Source: JABDGC01 sp964449835 (GTDB lineage: Bacteria; Pseudomonadota; Gammaproteobacteria; DSM-16500). From it: 21,076 nt of DNA. A program made the position numbers and the translations under genes. Shown here one piece after another: positions 1-7,987 of the stretch; position 1 is the stretch's first letter; each line of letters opens with the position of its first letter. The notes below the pieces were generated by a model that made no database searches, was not told the DNA's origin, and saw only the letters and a program-made list of their open reading frames with translations. Location of the stretch: assembly GCA_964449835.1 (NCBI GenBank), contig CAYVBZ010000038.1:1-21076 (forward strand), read 5' to 3'.

Positions 1-81
1 CACGGCATTTGCGAGTTCATTAATACCGGCCAACATTTGCTGACGCGCGTCAGCGCCAAATACTAGTTCTTTTGCTCCCAT
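1..81 (-). CDS. groEL: GroEL chaperonin, N-terminal fragment (cut by window edge)
   Basis: Only the first 27 codons are inside the window, beginning at the ATG whose complement is 79-81. The translated start (MGAKELVFGADARQQM, then a LAGINELANAV stretch) matches the GroEL/Hsp60 N-terminus, which builds the ATP-driven double-ring folding chamber in the cytoplasm. An AGAGGAT ribosome binding site lies about 6 bases upstream of the start. It follows groES by 32 bases on the same strand, the standard groES-groEL operon order. The first residues resemble Legionella HtpB as I remember it, which is only a weak taxonomic hint. Confidence 0.95.
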   Translation of the reverse strand, partial: MGAKELVFGADARQQMLAGINELANAV

Positions 82-113
82 GTGTTTATCCTCTTTAGTT
101 AATTAAATTAGAC

Positions 114-419
114 CTACTCTTCGACGACGCCCATGACGTCTTCTTCACGCATGACCAGATAATCTTTATCGGAGAACTTGATGTTCGTGCCGGCATATTT
201 GCCAAAGAGGACTTTGTCGCCCACCTTGACTTGTAGCGGCAGCATTTTGCCGTCTATATAACGGCCTAGGCCGATGGCCAACACGGTGCCTTGCATGGGC
301 TTGTCTTTATCCGCAGTTTCTGGGATCAGAATGCCGCCCGCTGTTTTGGCTTCGATTTCTTGGGGTTCTACAACAAGACGGTCGCCTAAGGGACGAATCT
401 TGAGAGATTTCTTGCTCAT
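114..419 (-). CDS. groES: GroES co-chaperonin (Cpn10)
   Basis: A 101-residue protein of the usual Cpn10 length. GroES is the heptameric lid that closes the GroEL chamber during ATP-driven protein folding. Visible family motifs are KIRPLGDRLVV at residues 7-17, the mobile-loop segment KTAGGILIPETA, the VKVGDKVLFGKYAGT barrel segment and the C-terminal YLVMREEDVMGVVEE. It has a few extra N-terminal residues (MSKKS) before the usual start region. The ribosome binding site AAGGAG sits 9 bases before the ATG. It is first in the operon with groEL and is preceded by a sigma70-like promoter overlapped by a CIRCE element, so heat-responsive HrcA repression is expected. Confidence 0.97.
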   Translation of the reverse strand: MSKKSLKIRPLGDRLVVEPQEIEAKTAGGILIPETADKDKPMQGTVLAIGLGRYIDGKMLPLQVKVGDKVLFGKYAGTNIKFSDKDYLVMREEDVMGVVEE

Positions 420-473
420 TTTTCACTACTCCTTACGGTTTATTAATGGATATTAAGTTATATGGGGACAGTT

Positions 474-500
474 TTAGCAGTCTCAAGTCTTGAGTGCTAA
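474..500. promoter_or_regulatory. CIRCE operator (HrcA binding site)
   Basis: An inverted repeat TTAGCAGTC-N9-GAGTGCTAA. It matches the CIRCE consensus TTAGCACTC-N9-GAGTGCTAA at 17 of 18 arm positions with the exact 9-base spacer; the single difference is G for C at 480. It lies 54 bases upstream of the groES start and touches the -10 box of its promoter, the usual place for HrcA to block transcription. hrcA itself is not in this window. Confidence 0.93.
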
Positions 501-527
501 ATATATCGGGAAAGTGGGGGGAGTCAA
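500..527 (-). promoter_or_regulatory. groES-groEL promoter, sigma70-like
   Basis: On the minus strand a TTGACT -35 box (522-527) and a TATATT -10 box (500-505) are separated by 16 bases. Both are one mismatch from consensus. The predicted start point, about 492, falls inside the CIRCE element. No sigma32-type box was recognised, which agrees with HrcA control rather than sigma32 control. Confidence 0.75.
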
Positions 528-632
528 GGGAAAATCAAAAGCTGCATTACCGCGCTGTCCTTGCGATGACAGCCTTCTCGATTTTTGAGGTGGTTTCTAG
601 TATCCTAGTGAAGCTTAAACCATAAGATAAAA

Positions 633-2468
633 ATGACCCTCATGTTAAAACTGATCTCTAAAACCCTTGTTCTTTTAACCATCTGCTTCATTATGGCTCC
701 CGTTCAAGCGGAAGGTCTTCCCCTGCCCGCAGAAAAAGCCTTTGTTTTTTCAGCTACTTTGGAAAAGCCAACCCAATTGACCGTGGACTGGCAGGTTGCC
801 CCCGGTTATTACCTCTACCGCGACAAAGTCAAAATCCAAGCCGAACCCGCCGAGGTCTTAAAAAAGCGGCAAATCCATTGGCCAGCCAGTAAAACTAGGC
901 TAGATCCGACGCATGGCCGTTTTCAGGCTTACGAAGGGCGGGCCCACCTTGTTCTTCCTTTGAACAAGCAAGCCCACTCAGAACTCGTCGTCACAGTTCA
1001 ATATCAGGGCTGCGCCCAGGATGGTTTTTGCTATGCGCCCATGAAAAAGCGTTTACAAGTCAGTTATCCTTTCTCCGCTGAAGGCTTAAAAAGCGCCCCG
1101 CTCCTCATGATCAGCGAGGCGGCGGCAATCGAAAGCGCGAAGCCCGCTTCTTTCAAACAAAGTTTGTTGACCAACCAAGAGGCCGCTAAAGCCTTTTTAA
1201 GCCAGCATGCTTTTTTTGTGGCCCTGCTCTTTTTCCTGGCCTTGGGCTTATTGTTGGCCTTCACGCCTTGCACACTGCCCATGGTGCCTATTCTGTCCAG
1301 TATTATTGTTGGCCAAAAACAATTAACAACAACAAGGGCCGTCCTCCTTTCGCTGACCTATGTTTTAGGCTCGGCTTTGACCTATGCGGCCGCCGGCCTT
1401 TTGATCGCCTGGGCGGGAAGTGGGGTGCAGGCTTACTTCCAGAACCCTTGGACCATCAGCGCCTTTAGTTTGTTGTTTGTGGTGCTGGCTCTTTCCATGT
1501 TGGGGGGCCTTCCAATTCGTTTTGGAAAGGTCTGGCGTGAGCGTCTCGCAGCCCTGCAGCAACGGCAAAAAGGCGGCAGCTATCTTGGCGTCTTTGTCAT
1601 GGGCTTTTTATCTTCCCTGATTGTCTCACCCTGTGTGACAGCGCCGCTCGTCGGTGTTTTAGCTTATATTTCTGAAACCGGCAATTTGCTCTTAGGCGGC
1701 AGTGCTTTATTCGCGCTGGGTTTCGGCATGGGCCTGCCCTTGCTGCTACTCGGTTTTTCCGCGGGAAAATATTTACCCAAAGCAGGTCCTTGGATGGTTT
1801 TCATCCAGAAACTTTTCGCCTTTTTGCTTTTAGGCATGGCGATTTGGATGTTAGCGCGCATTCTTCCAGGCGGCGTGACACTCTTTCTCTCGGCTTGTTT
1901 TTTAATGCTGCTCGCGGTCTTTCTTTTTTTTGTGGAAGAACTTTCCGGTGTTTCGCAATACTTGGCCTATCTGAGCGGCGTTGTATTTCTGCTCTATGCC
2001 TTGGTCTTGTATGTCGGTGTGGCCATGAATTTTACCAGCCCCCTTTATCCTTTTGAACGTTTGGCCTTTACAAAACCCGCAGTGACGGCGAGAGAAGAAA
2101 CGACACAGGGCTTGGCCTTTACCGCGCTTAAAAGCATGCCGCAATTGAATCGCATTTTGGCGGAGGCCAAACGCGAAGGAAAGCGAGTCATGATGGATTT
2201 TTACGCGGATTGGTGTGAGTCTTGCCAGGCTTTGGAAAGGGCCGTTTTAAGCTCGGGAGAAGTTCAAAAGGCCTTGCGTCCTTTTATCTTGCTGCGGGCC
2301 AATGTCACAGAGAATAATGGCTTTGATCGGGCCTTATTAAAACGCTATCAGGTGGTCGCTCCGCCCACCTTTCTATTTTTTAATCGTAAGGGACAAGAAA
2401 TGATGGAAAACCGTATTGTGGGTGAAGTTGATCGTCAACTGTTCCTCGCTCGCGCGAATGCAATATGA
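633..2468 (+). CDS. dsbD: Thiol:disulfide interchange protein DsbD
   Basis: A 611-residue inner-membrane protein that passes electrons from cytoplasmic thioredoxin to periplasmic DsbC/DsbG and cytochrome c maturation proteins. All three redox modules are visible. After a signal peptide ending near VQAEG (residue 27) comes the periplasmic N-terminal domain with Cys127 and Cys133 (GCAQDGFC). Next is a membrane domain of about eight helices (roughly residues 195-465) with Cys213 (FTPCTLP) and Cys334 (SPCVTAPL). Last is a thioredoxin-like C-terminal domain with the ADWCESC motif (Cys528, Cys531). It is somewhat longer than E. coli DsbD (about 565). The ribosome binding site is weak; an in-frame ATG at 642 is an alternative start. 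It overlaps gshA by four bases. Confidence 0.95.
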   Translation: MTLMLKLISKTLVLLTICFIMAPVQAEGLPLPAEKAFVFSATLEKPTQLTVDWQVAPGYYLYRDKVKIQAEPAEVLKKRQIHWPASKTRLDPTHGRFQAYEGRAHLVLPLNKQAHSELVVTVQYQGCAQDGFCYAPMKKRLQVSYPFSAEGLKSAPLLMISEAAAIESAKPASFKQSLLTNQEAAKAFLSQHAFFVALLFFLALGLLLAFTPCTLPMVPILSSIIVGQKQLTTTRAVLLSLTYVLGSALTYAAAGLLIAWAGSGVQAYFQNPWTISAFSLLFVVLALSMLGGLPIRFGKVWRERLAALQQRQKGGSYLGVFVMGFLSSLIVSPCVTAPLVGVLAYISETGNLLLGGSALFALGFGMGLPLLLLGFSAGKYLPKAGPWMVFIQKLFAFLLLGMAIWMLARILPGGVTLFLSACFLMLLAVFLFFVEELSGVSQYLAYLSGVVFLLYALVLYVGVAMNFTSPLYPFERLAFTKPAVTAREETTQGLAFTALKSMPQLNRILAEAKREGKRVMMDFYADWCESCQALERAVLSSGEVQKALRPFILLRANVTENNGFDRALLKRYQVVAPPTFLFFNRKGQEMMENRIVGEVDRQLFLARANAI

Positions 2469-3754
2469 CCAAAGTGACCCTGGAAAGAGTTCCTCAGCTA
2501 GCCACGCAGTCTTTGCAAGGTTTGCACCTGCTTGAAACCTGTCTGCAGGAAAAGCAGCCAGAAATTTGCCAATGGTTCGAAACACAGTGGAAAAAAACGC
2601 CGCCGCCTATTTATGGTTCGGTGGACTTGCGCAATGCGGGTTTTAAAGTCGCGCCGGTGGACATGAATCTTTTCCCCGCAGGCTTCAATAATTTAAATCC
2701 GGACATTTTAAACGATGTGGTGCAGGCAGCAAAAGAAGCTATTTCAGTGCGCGTCCCGCAAGCCAAAGTGATTGGACTGGTTCCGGAAAGTCATACCCGC
2801 AATCTTTTTTATTGGGAAAATGTAGGTGCTTTGGTGCATATTTTAAGCCAGGCGGGGTTTCAAGTTTGCGTCGGTTCTTTAAACGAGGAACTAAGCGAAA
2901 AAGGAGAAATTCTTTTACAGACTGGCCGCCCTCTTCGTTTGGAGTCTTTAGCGCGCGAGGAAGGCCGGTTGCGCTTCGGTCCTGTTTTTCCAGATCTCAT
3001 TTTATTGAACAATGATCTTTCCTCCGGTTTGCCCGCTATTTTAGAGGGACTCAAACAACCGCTTTTTCCGCCGGCAGAGCTCGGCTGGCACCAACGTTTA
3101 AAGTCCGGACATTTTCAGTATTATGCCGCAGTGAGCCAAGAGTTTGGCGAGCAGTTTAACTTGGATCCTTGGCTGCTCACGCCGCTCTTTCGTTATTGCG
3201 GCGAGATCGACTTTTTACGCCGCGAAGGACTGGATTGTTTGATTGAAGATACGCAGCTTTTACTGAGCGAGATCCAGAAGAAGTATGACGAATATGGGGT
3301 AAAGCAGCAGCCTTTTGCTGTGATTAAAGCGGATGCCGGCACGCAGGGCATGGCAGTCATGACCGTGCGCAACCTCGAAGCGTTGCGCAACTTAAATCGT
3401 AAACAACGCACCGCCATGGCCAAGTCCAAAGGGGGAGTTCCGGTGACCCGTGTTTTGGTGCAGGAAGGCGTTTATACTTTCGAAACCTTTGGCGCGGAAA
3501 ATAATGTGGCGGAGCCTGTGGTTTACTTATGGGGCAAGCGTGTCGCCGGTGGTTTTTATCGCATTCACCAGGAGAGGGGCCCGGATGAAAATTTGAATAC
3601 GCCCGGAATGCAATTCGAGTCGCTGCCCTTTGCTTGGAGCTGCTGCGACTGGCCGCGGGAAGAAAGAGTACATCCCTATGAAAAACATTTGGCGACTTAT
3701 GGGGTTATTGCGCAACTCAGCATGTTGGCTGCGGCACGGGAGATCGCAGGATGA
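2465..3754 (+). CDS. gshA: Glutamate--cysteine ligase, proteobacterial 'ferrooxidans-type' family
   Basis: A 429-residue protein that I assign to the GshA family first described from Acidithiobacillus ferrooxidans, distinct in sequence from E. coli GshA. It makes gamma-glutamylcysteine from glutamate, cysteine and ATP, the first step of glutathione synthesis. Recognisable stretches are YGSVDLRNAGFKVAPVDMN near residues 50-68, FAVIKADAGTQGMAVMTV near 284-301, and VVYLWGKRVAGGFYRIH followed by NLNTPGMQFESLPFA near the C-terminus. The start codon lies inside the dsbD stop (ATGA), and its own stop overlaps the gshB start in the same way, so translational coupling is likely. The glutathione synthetase directly downstream supports the assignment. 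Confidence 0.9.
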   Translation: MTKVTLERVPQLATQSLQGLHLLETCLQEKQPEICQWFETQWKKTPPPIYGSVDLRNAGFKVAPVDMNLFPAGFNNLNPDILNDVVQAAKEAISVRVPQAKVIGLVPESHTRNLFYWENVGALVHILSQAGFQVCVGSLNEELSEKGEILLQTGRPLRLESLAREEGRLRFGPVFPDLILLNNDLSSGLPAILEGLKQPLFPPAELGWHQRLKSGHFQYYAAVSQEFGEQFNLDPWLLTPLFRYCGEIDFLRREGLDCLIEDTQLLLSEIQKKYDEYGVKQQPFAVIKADAGTQGMAVMTVRNLEALRNLNRKQRTAMAKSKGGVPVTRVLVQEGVYTFETFGAENNVAEPVVYLWGKRVAGGFYRIHQERGPDENLNTPGMQFESLPFAWSCCDWPREERVHPYEKHLATYGVIAQLSMLAAAREIAG

Positions 3755-4692
3755 AGCTTGGCATTGTGATGGACCCCATTCAAAATATTCTCCCCGCTCA
3801 TGACAGCAGTTTGGCCCTGCTTTGGGAAGCAGAGGCGCGCGGCTGGTCTATTTTTTATTTCGAGTCCAAAGATCTTTATGTGCGCGAGGGCAAGGCCTAT
3901 GCCCGCGCACGTCCTTTAAAAGTGTTTCATGATCTTAAAAAATGGTTTGCCTTTGAAGAAGAAAGAAAGCTGGCACTTGCGGACTTGGATCTCATTCTCA
4001 TCCGCAATGATCCTCCTTTCGATCAAAACTACCTTTATTTGACGCAGATTTTGGATTTGGCTGAGCAAGCGGGTGTCTTGGTCGTCAATCGTCCTCAAGG
4101 GCTGCGGGACATCAATGAGAAATTGGCCATCACGCGTTTTCCAGAGTGTTGCATCCCTACGCTTGTGACGCGTCAAGTTGCCCAACTTAAGGCTTTTTGG
4201 AAAGAAGAAAAAGACTTGGTGTGCAAACCCTTAGATGTCATGGGTGGGCAAGCGGTTTTTCGTGTCAGGCCGGAAGATGATAATGCGGCGGTTATCTTTG
4301 AAACCTTGACACAGCAAGGATCTCGCGTGGTCATGGCGCAGCGATATATACCTGAAATCAAAGAAGGCGACAAACGGATTATGTTGATCAACGGTGAGCC
4401 GTTGCCGCAGGTGCTTGCGCGTGTTCCGCAAAAGGGAGAATGGCGCGGCAATGTGGTCGCCGGCGCAAAACCGGTGGTGCAGCCTTTAACAGAACGAGAT
4501 ACTTGGATTTGTAAGCGCATTCAACCTTATTTACGTGAAAAAGGGATCTATTTCGCGGGTATTGATATTATCGGCGATTATCTGACTGAGATTAACGTGA
4601 CCAGTCCTTCTTGTATCCGGGAGTTGGATGAGTTGGCGAATATCAATGTGAGCGCGCTCTTGTTTGACTTTTTAGAAAAAAAACGCACCTAA
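3751..4692 (+). CDS. gshB: Glutathione synthetase
   Basis: A 313-residue ATP-grasp enzyme, close to E. coli GshB in length (about 315). It joins glycine to gamma-glutamylcysteine using ATP in the cytoplasm. Visible motifs are the N-terminal LGIVMDPI with HDSSLALLWEA, the ATP-grasp segment KPLDVMGG at residues 159-166, QRYIPEIKEGDKRI at 197-210 and the C-terminal INVTSPSCIREL at 281-292, all diagnostic for GshB. It overlaps gshA by four bases and ends the operon. Only three bases separate its stop from the stop of the convergent cheB, and no hairpin terminator is evident there. Confidence 0.96.
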   Translation: MKLGIVMDPIQNILPAHDSSLALLWEAEARGWSIFYFESKDLYVREGKAYARARPLKVFHDLKKWFAFEEERKLALADLDLILIRNDPPFDQNYLYLTQILDLAEQAGVLVVNRPQGLRDINEKLAITRFPECCIPTLVTRQVAQLKAFWKEEKDLVCKPLDVMGGQAVFRVRPEDDNAAVIFETLTQQGSRVVMAQRYIPEIKEGDKRIMLINGEPLPQVLARVPQKGEWRGNVVAGAKPVVQPLTERDTWICKRIQPYLREKGIYFAGIDIIGDYLTEINVTSPSCIRELDELANINVSALLFDFLEKKRT

Positions 4693-4695
4693 GGC

Positions 4696-5757
4696 TCAAG
4701 TCATTTCTTTTATTTTAGTCAGCGACGTTAAGTAGTCGGCAATTTCAGTCAAATCAACAATACGATCGACGGCGCCAAGCGAGTGGGCGACACCTGCCAT
4801 CCCATAGACCACGGCGCTTTTGGGGTCTTGTGTTAAAGTGTGCCCTTCGGCATTCTTGAGATCCAATAAACCCAGCGCGCCGTCATTGCCCATGCCGGTT
4901 AATAGAACGCCGATAGCATTTTTAGCCGAGACTTTAGCGACGGATTTTAATAAAACCGTGACGGAAGGATAAAATCCGGAGACAGGCTTGCCCTCGCTTA
5001 ATTTTGCATAAAGTTTATTTTCTCTGCGGCCAATTTCAAGATGCGCTTTGTCCGGTGCGAAGTAAACCGTGCCTGGCAGCAATAATTCTTGGTCTTGTGC
5101 TTCTTTAACATGTAAGGCGACATGCTTGTCCAGCCATTGCGTAAAACTATGAATAAAGCCTTCAGTCATATGCTGGACGACGACGATGGGGATGGGAAAG
5201 TCGAGGGCCAACTTGGAAAGAATGGCTTTTAAGGCCTGCGGGCCACCGACAGAAGAGCCAATGGCCAGGATTTCAAAAGCTTCGCGTGGAGCAGAATATT
5301 GGAGTTCCGGGTGGGCAAGCCTTTTTTCCAGAGGCCCTGTTTGAAACCGTCTTTTCACGACTTTAATTTCGGCCATGCAACGGACCGTTTCAATCAGGCG
5401 TGTTTTGCCGGGTTGAAATGAGGGTGAATTAAACTGCGGTTTGTCTAAGACAGCGAGGGCCCCCGCGGACAAAGCTTTGAAGGAAGCGTTTAAAGAAAAA
5501 TCGTTCAGTCTCGAACTAATGACCACGATGGGCGTGGGATTTTGTGACATGATGAGGCGGATTGCTTTCAGGCCGTCCAAGATCGGCATGGCGAGATCCA
5601 TGGTAATGAGGTCTGGTTTGAGTGAAGCGGTGAGTTTCAGCGCTTCTTCTCCATTTTGGGCGCAGCCGATCACTTGTAAATCCGGCGCTGACTCAAAGAG
5701 AGACTTCAGAAGTCGTGTCTCTGTTCTTGAGTCATCTACGATTAAAATTTTAATCAT
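4696..5757 (-). CDS. cheB: CheB/WspF-like protein-glutamate methylesterase
   Basis: A 353-residue two-domain protein that removes methyl groups from chemoreceptor glutamates when phosphorylated by CheA. The N-terminal receiver has the acidic pair Asp8-Asp9, phosphoacceptor Asp54 (TMDLAMPILDG) and Lys106. After a linker of about 45 residues comes the esterase domain with the catalytic triad Ser169 (GSSVGG), His196 (VVVQHM) and Asp292 (GMGNDG). It is the last gene of the chemosensory operon, five bases after cheA, with only a weak ribosome binding site, so coupled translation is likely. By position and partners it corresponds to WspF, loss of which activates the Wsp pathway in Pseudomonas. Confidence 0.95.
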   Translation of the reverse strand: MIKILIVDDSRTETRLLKSLFESAPDLQVIGCAQNGEEALKLTASLKPDLITMDLAMPILDGLKAIRLIMSQNPTPIVVISSRLNDFSLNASFKALSAGALAVLDKPQFNSPSFQPGKTRLIETVRCMAEIKVVKRRFQTGPLEKRLAHPELQYSAPREAFEILAIGSSVGGPQALKAILSKLALDFPIPIVVVQHMTEGFIHSFTQWLDKHVALHVKEAQDQELLLPGTVYFAPDKAHLEIGRRENKLYAKLSEGKPVSGFYPSVTVLLKSVAKVSAKNAIGVLLTGMGNDGALGLLDLKNAEGHTLTQDPKSAVVYGMAGVAHSLGAVDRIVDLTEIADYLTSLTKIKEMT

Positions 5758-5762
5758 AAAAT

Positions 5763-7976
5763 TTACACCAATTGTGCAATGAACTCTAAAAGCTGACTGG
5801 ATTCAAATTCATTTTTAACGATATACGCGTTGGCGCCGGCTTCAATTCCACGTTTTTTTTCGGCGTCGCTTCCCAAGGAGGTGACAATGATCACGGGCAA
5901 ATCTTTCAAGTCAGGACTTTGCTTGACACGCTCAGTCAAGGTAAAGCCATCCATAATCGGCATGGAGACATCGGTGACGAGCAGGGAAAAAGACTGTTTT
6001 TGCAGAAGGTCCCAGGCTTCTTTTCCATTGACGGCCACAGTGACCTGATAATCTTTGCTTTCCAATACATTTTTTTCCAAGGTCCGAGTCGTAATCGAGT
6101 CGTCGACCACTAAAATATGCGGCCTGGCTTGGGTCTTCGTTTTATCGCTGGCAGAGCGAAAGGGAACGCGCGATTTCAGGTGGAGGGCTTGATTAATTAA
6201 GTCGTTGGGATTCAGCACGATAATGACTTGGCCGGTCCCAGATAAAGTTGCTCCTGCGACACAGGGGGCCTTGGACATCGGCGCCTGAAGGGGTTTCACA
6301 ACAATTTCTCTTTCTCCAATAATATCGTCGACCAACAAGGCTGCCAGTTGCATTCCCTTACGGATGACAGCGATAAAAATCCGTTCCGGTAAAGCCGGTT
6401 CCATTTTTTCTAGTTTGAGAATGTCGGCTAGAATACGCAAGGGCACAGGATGCTCGTCTAAGAGAATGGCCTGTGTCGTTTCCACATTGATGATTTGCTC
6501 CGCTGACAGCGTTAAGACCCGTTCAATGCTGCTGGTTGGAAGGACAAAGAAATGTCCGCCGCTTTTGAGCATTAAACCGCGCTCACTTACCAGCGTGAGC
6601 GGCAGGCGGAGAGTGAAAGTTGTCCCTTGACCGAGCGTGGTTTCTACTTTGACCTGCCCTTTTAAGCTTTCCAGATTAGATTTGACCACATCCAAGCCAA
6701 CGCCTCGTCCCGAAACCGAGGTGACCGTCTCTTTGGTGGAAAAGCCGGGATGAAAAATCAAATTCAAGATTTTATCTTCGCTGAGTGTGTTTAACTCGGC
6801 ACTTGAAATTAAGTTTTTCGCGAGTGCGACGCTTGCCACGGTCTGGGTGTCAATCCCTTTGCCGTCGTCCGAAAGCGTGAAAACAATTTGATTTCCTTCT
6901 TGATGAATATCGAGCTTGATTTTGCCGGCTTTATTCTTGCCTTTGCTTTCCCGCTCTGACTCGGTCCCAATGCCGTGATCGATGGCGTTGCGTAAAAGAT
7001 GAATTAAGGGATTTTTTAAGTTTTCTAAAATAATTTTATCAATTTTCACCTCGTCTCCCGTGACGGTGAAATCAATTTTTTTCCCCAATTCCTGTGCAAG
7101 ATCGCGCACGGTGCGCGGAAGCGTTTGCGTCAGGGTCGCGGCAGGAATGAGGCGAAGCATGCGCAGTTCTTCCTGCAAGGAATTATTTAACAGGGACAGC
7201 CCATTCATGTGGGGGCGCATATTTTTTTGCATTTGATCCAGGCTGTCTGCGACCTCGGCGATATAATCGCTATTGCCGGCGATCGCTTTTTGAAGAGTCC
7301 CACTGAGCTTGGCTTCATTTGCGACTTCAAACAAGGTTTGTGCCCAAAGGTTGCTGAGCTCGCTTGATTTTGACGCAAGACGCGTAAGCGCTACATAATG
7401 ATCATCTATCGCGATTTTAGAGATTTGCATTTCTTCCATGAGCGCGGAGATGCGGTCAAGGTTGGTGAGGGAGACACGAATGGTGTCGCTTTCCGGAGAT
7501 TCTGTGGGGGAGGCTGTTTTTTTGACCGGTTCTTTTCGGCGTTCAGGCGTGTGCGCTGAAGGTTGCTGCTGCTCCTGCGGGCCTGCCTGGAGACGTTTGC
7601 TTAATTCCTGAAAATCAAAGCCCAGCTCTTTTTTCTCAAGGACGGCCTGCATGGCGGAACGCATGCCATCAATGGCGTCAAGACAGAGATTGACGCGATC
7701 TGGAGAGAGCAGGATTTTTTTATTTTGAATCGCGGAAAACATAGACTCTAAATGATGGGCGAGCTCGGAAATTTCATTTAAACCCATACTGCGCGCAGTG
7801 CCTTTGATATTGTGCGCGGCCCGGAAAAGGACTTCCGTCCTTTTTTTAGCCTCATCGGCGTTTAACTTGTTTTTCTCGAGTTCGAGCAGCGCCTCGGTAA
7901 TACGCTGCAGATTTTCCTCTAGCTCAACGCGGAAAATCTCAATCAGCTGCTTAAATAGGTCGGCGTCTTGGGTCAT
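5763..7976 (-). CDS. cheA: CheA-type histidine kinase with C-terminal receiver (WspE-like)
   Basis: A 737-residue hybrid chemotaxis kinase. Domains in order: Hpt with phospho-His55 (AAHNIKGTARSMG); a low-complexity linker around 130-165; a dimerisation segment (about 165-290); an ATPase domain with N box Asn330 (LLRNAIDHG), G1 box DDGKGID (370-376) and G2 box GRGVGLD (423-429); a CheW-like domain (about 464-600); and a receiver at 618-737 with phospho-Asp669 (VTDVSMPIMDG). The space after the Hpt domain is short, so the P2 domain that binds CheY/CheB in E. coli CheA seems absent. The architecture equals WspE/FrzE-type kinases. The start has AGGA nine bases upstream, and the gene begins 11 bases after the receptor gene. 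Confidence 0.95.
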   Translation of the reverse strand: MTQDADLFKQLIEIFRVELEENLQRITEALLELEKNKLNADEAKKRTEVLFRAAHNIKGTARSMGLNEISELAHHLESMFSAIQNKKILLSPDRVNLCLDAIDGMRSAMQAVLEKKELGFDFQELSKRLQAGPQEQQQPSAHTPERRKEPVKKTASPTESPESDTIRVSLTNLDRISALMEEMQISKIAIDDHYVALTRLASKSSELSNLWAQTLFEVANEAKLSGTLQKAIAGNSDYIAEVADSLDQMQKNMRPHMNGLSLLNNSLQEELRMLRLIPAATLTQTLPRTVRDLAQELGKKIDFTVTGDEVKIDKIILENLKNPLIHLLRNAIDHGIGTESERESKGKNKAGKIKLDIHQEGNQIVFTLSDDGKGIDTQTVASVALAKNLISSAELNTLSEDKILNLIFHPGFSTKETVTSVSGRGVGLDVVKSNLESLKGQVKVETTLGQGTTFTLRLPLTLVSERGLMLKSGGHFFVLPTSSIERVLTLSAEQIINVETTQAILLDEHPVPLRILADILKLEKMEPALPERIFIAVIRKGMQLAALLVDDIIGEREIVVKPLQAPMSKAPCVAGATLSGTGQVIIVLNPNDLINQALHLKSRVPFRSASDKTKTQARPHILVVDDSITTRTLEKNVLESKDYQVTVAVNGKEAWDLLQKQSFSLLVTDVSMPIMDGFTLTERVKQSPDLKDLPVIIVTSLGSDAEKKRGIEAGANAYIVKNEFESSQLLEFIAQLV

Positions 7977-7987
7977 AGCTTGTCATC

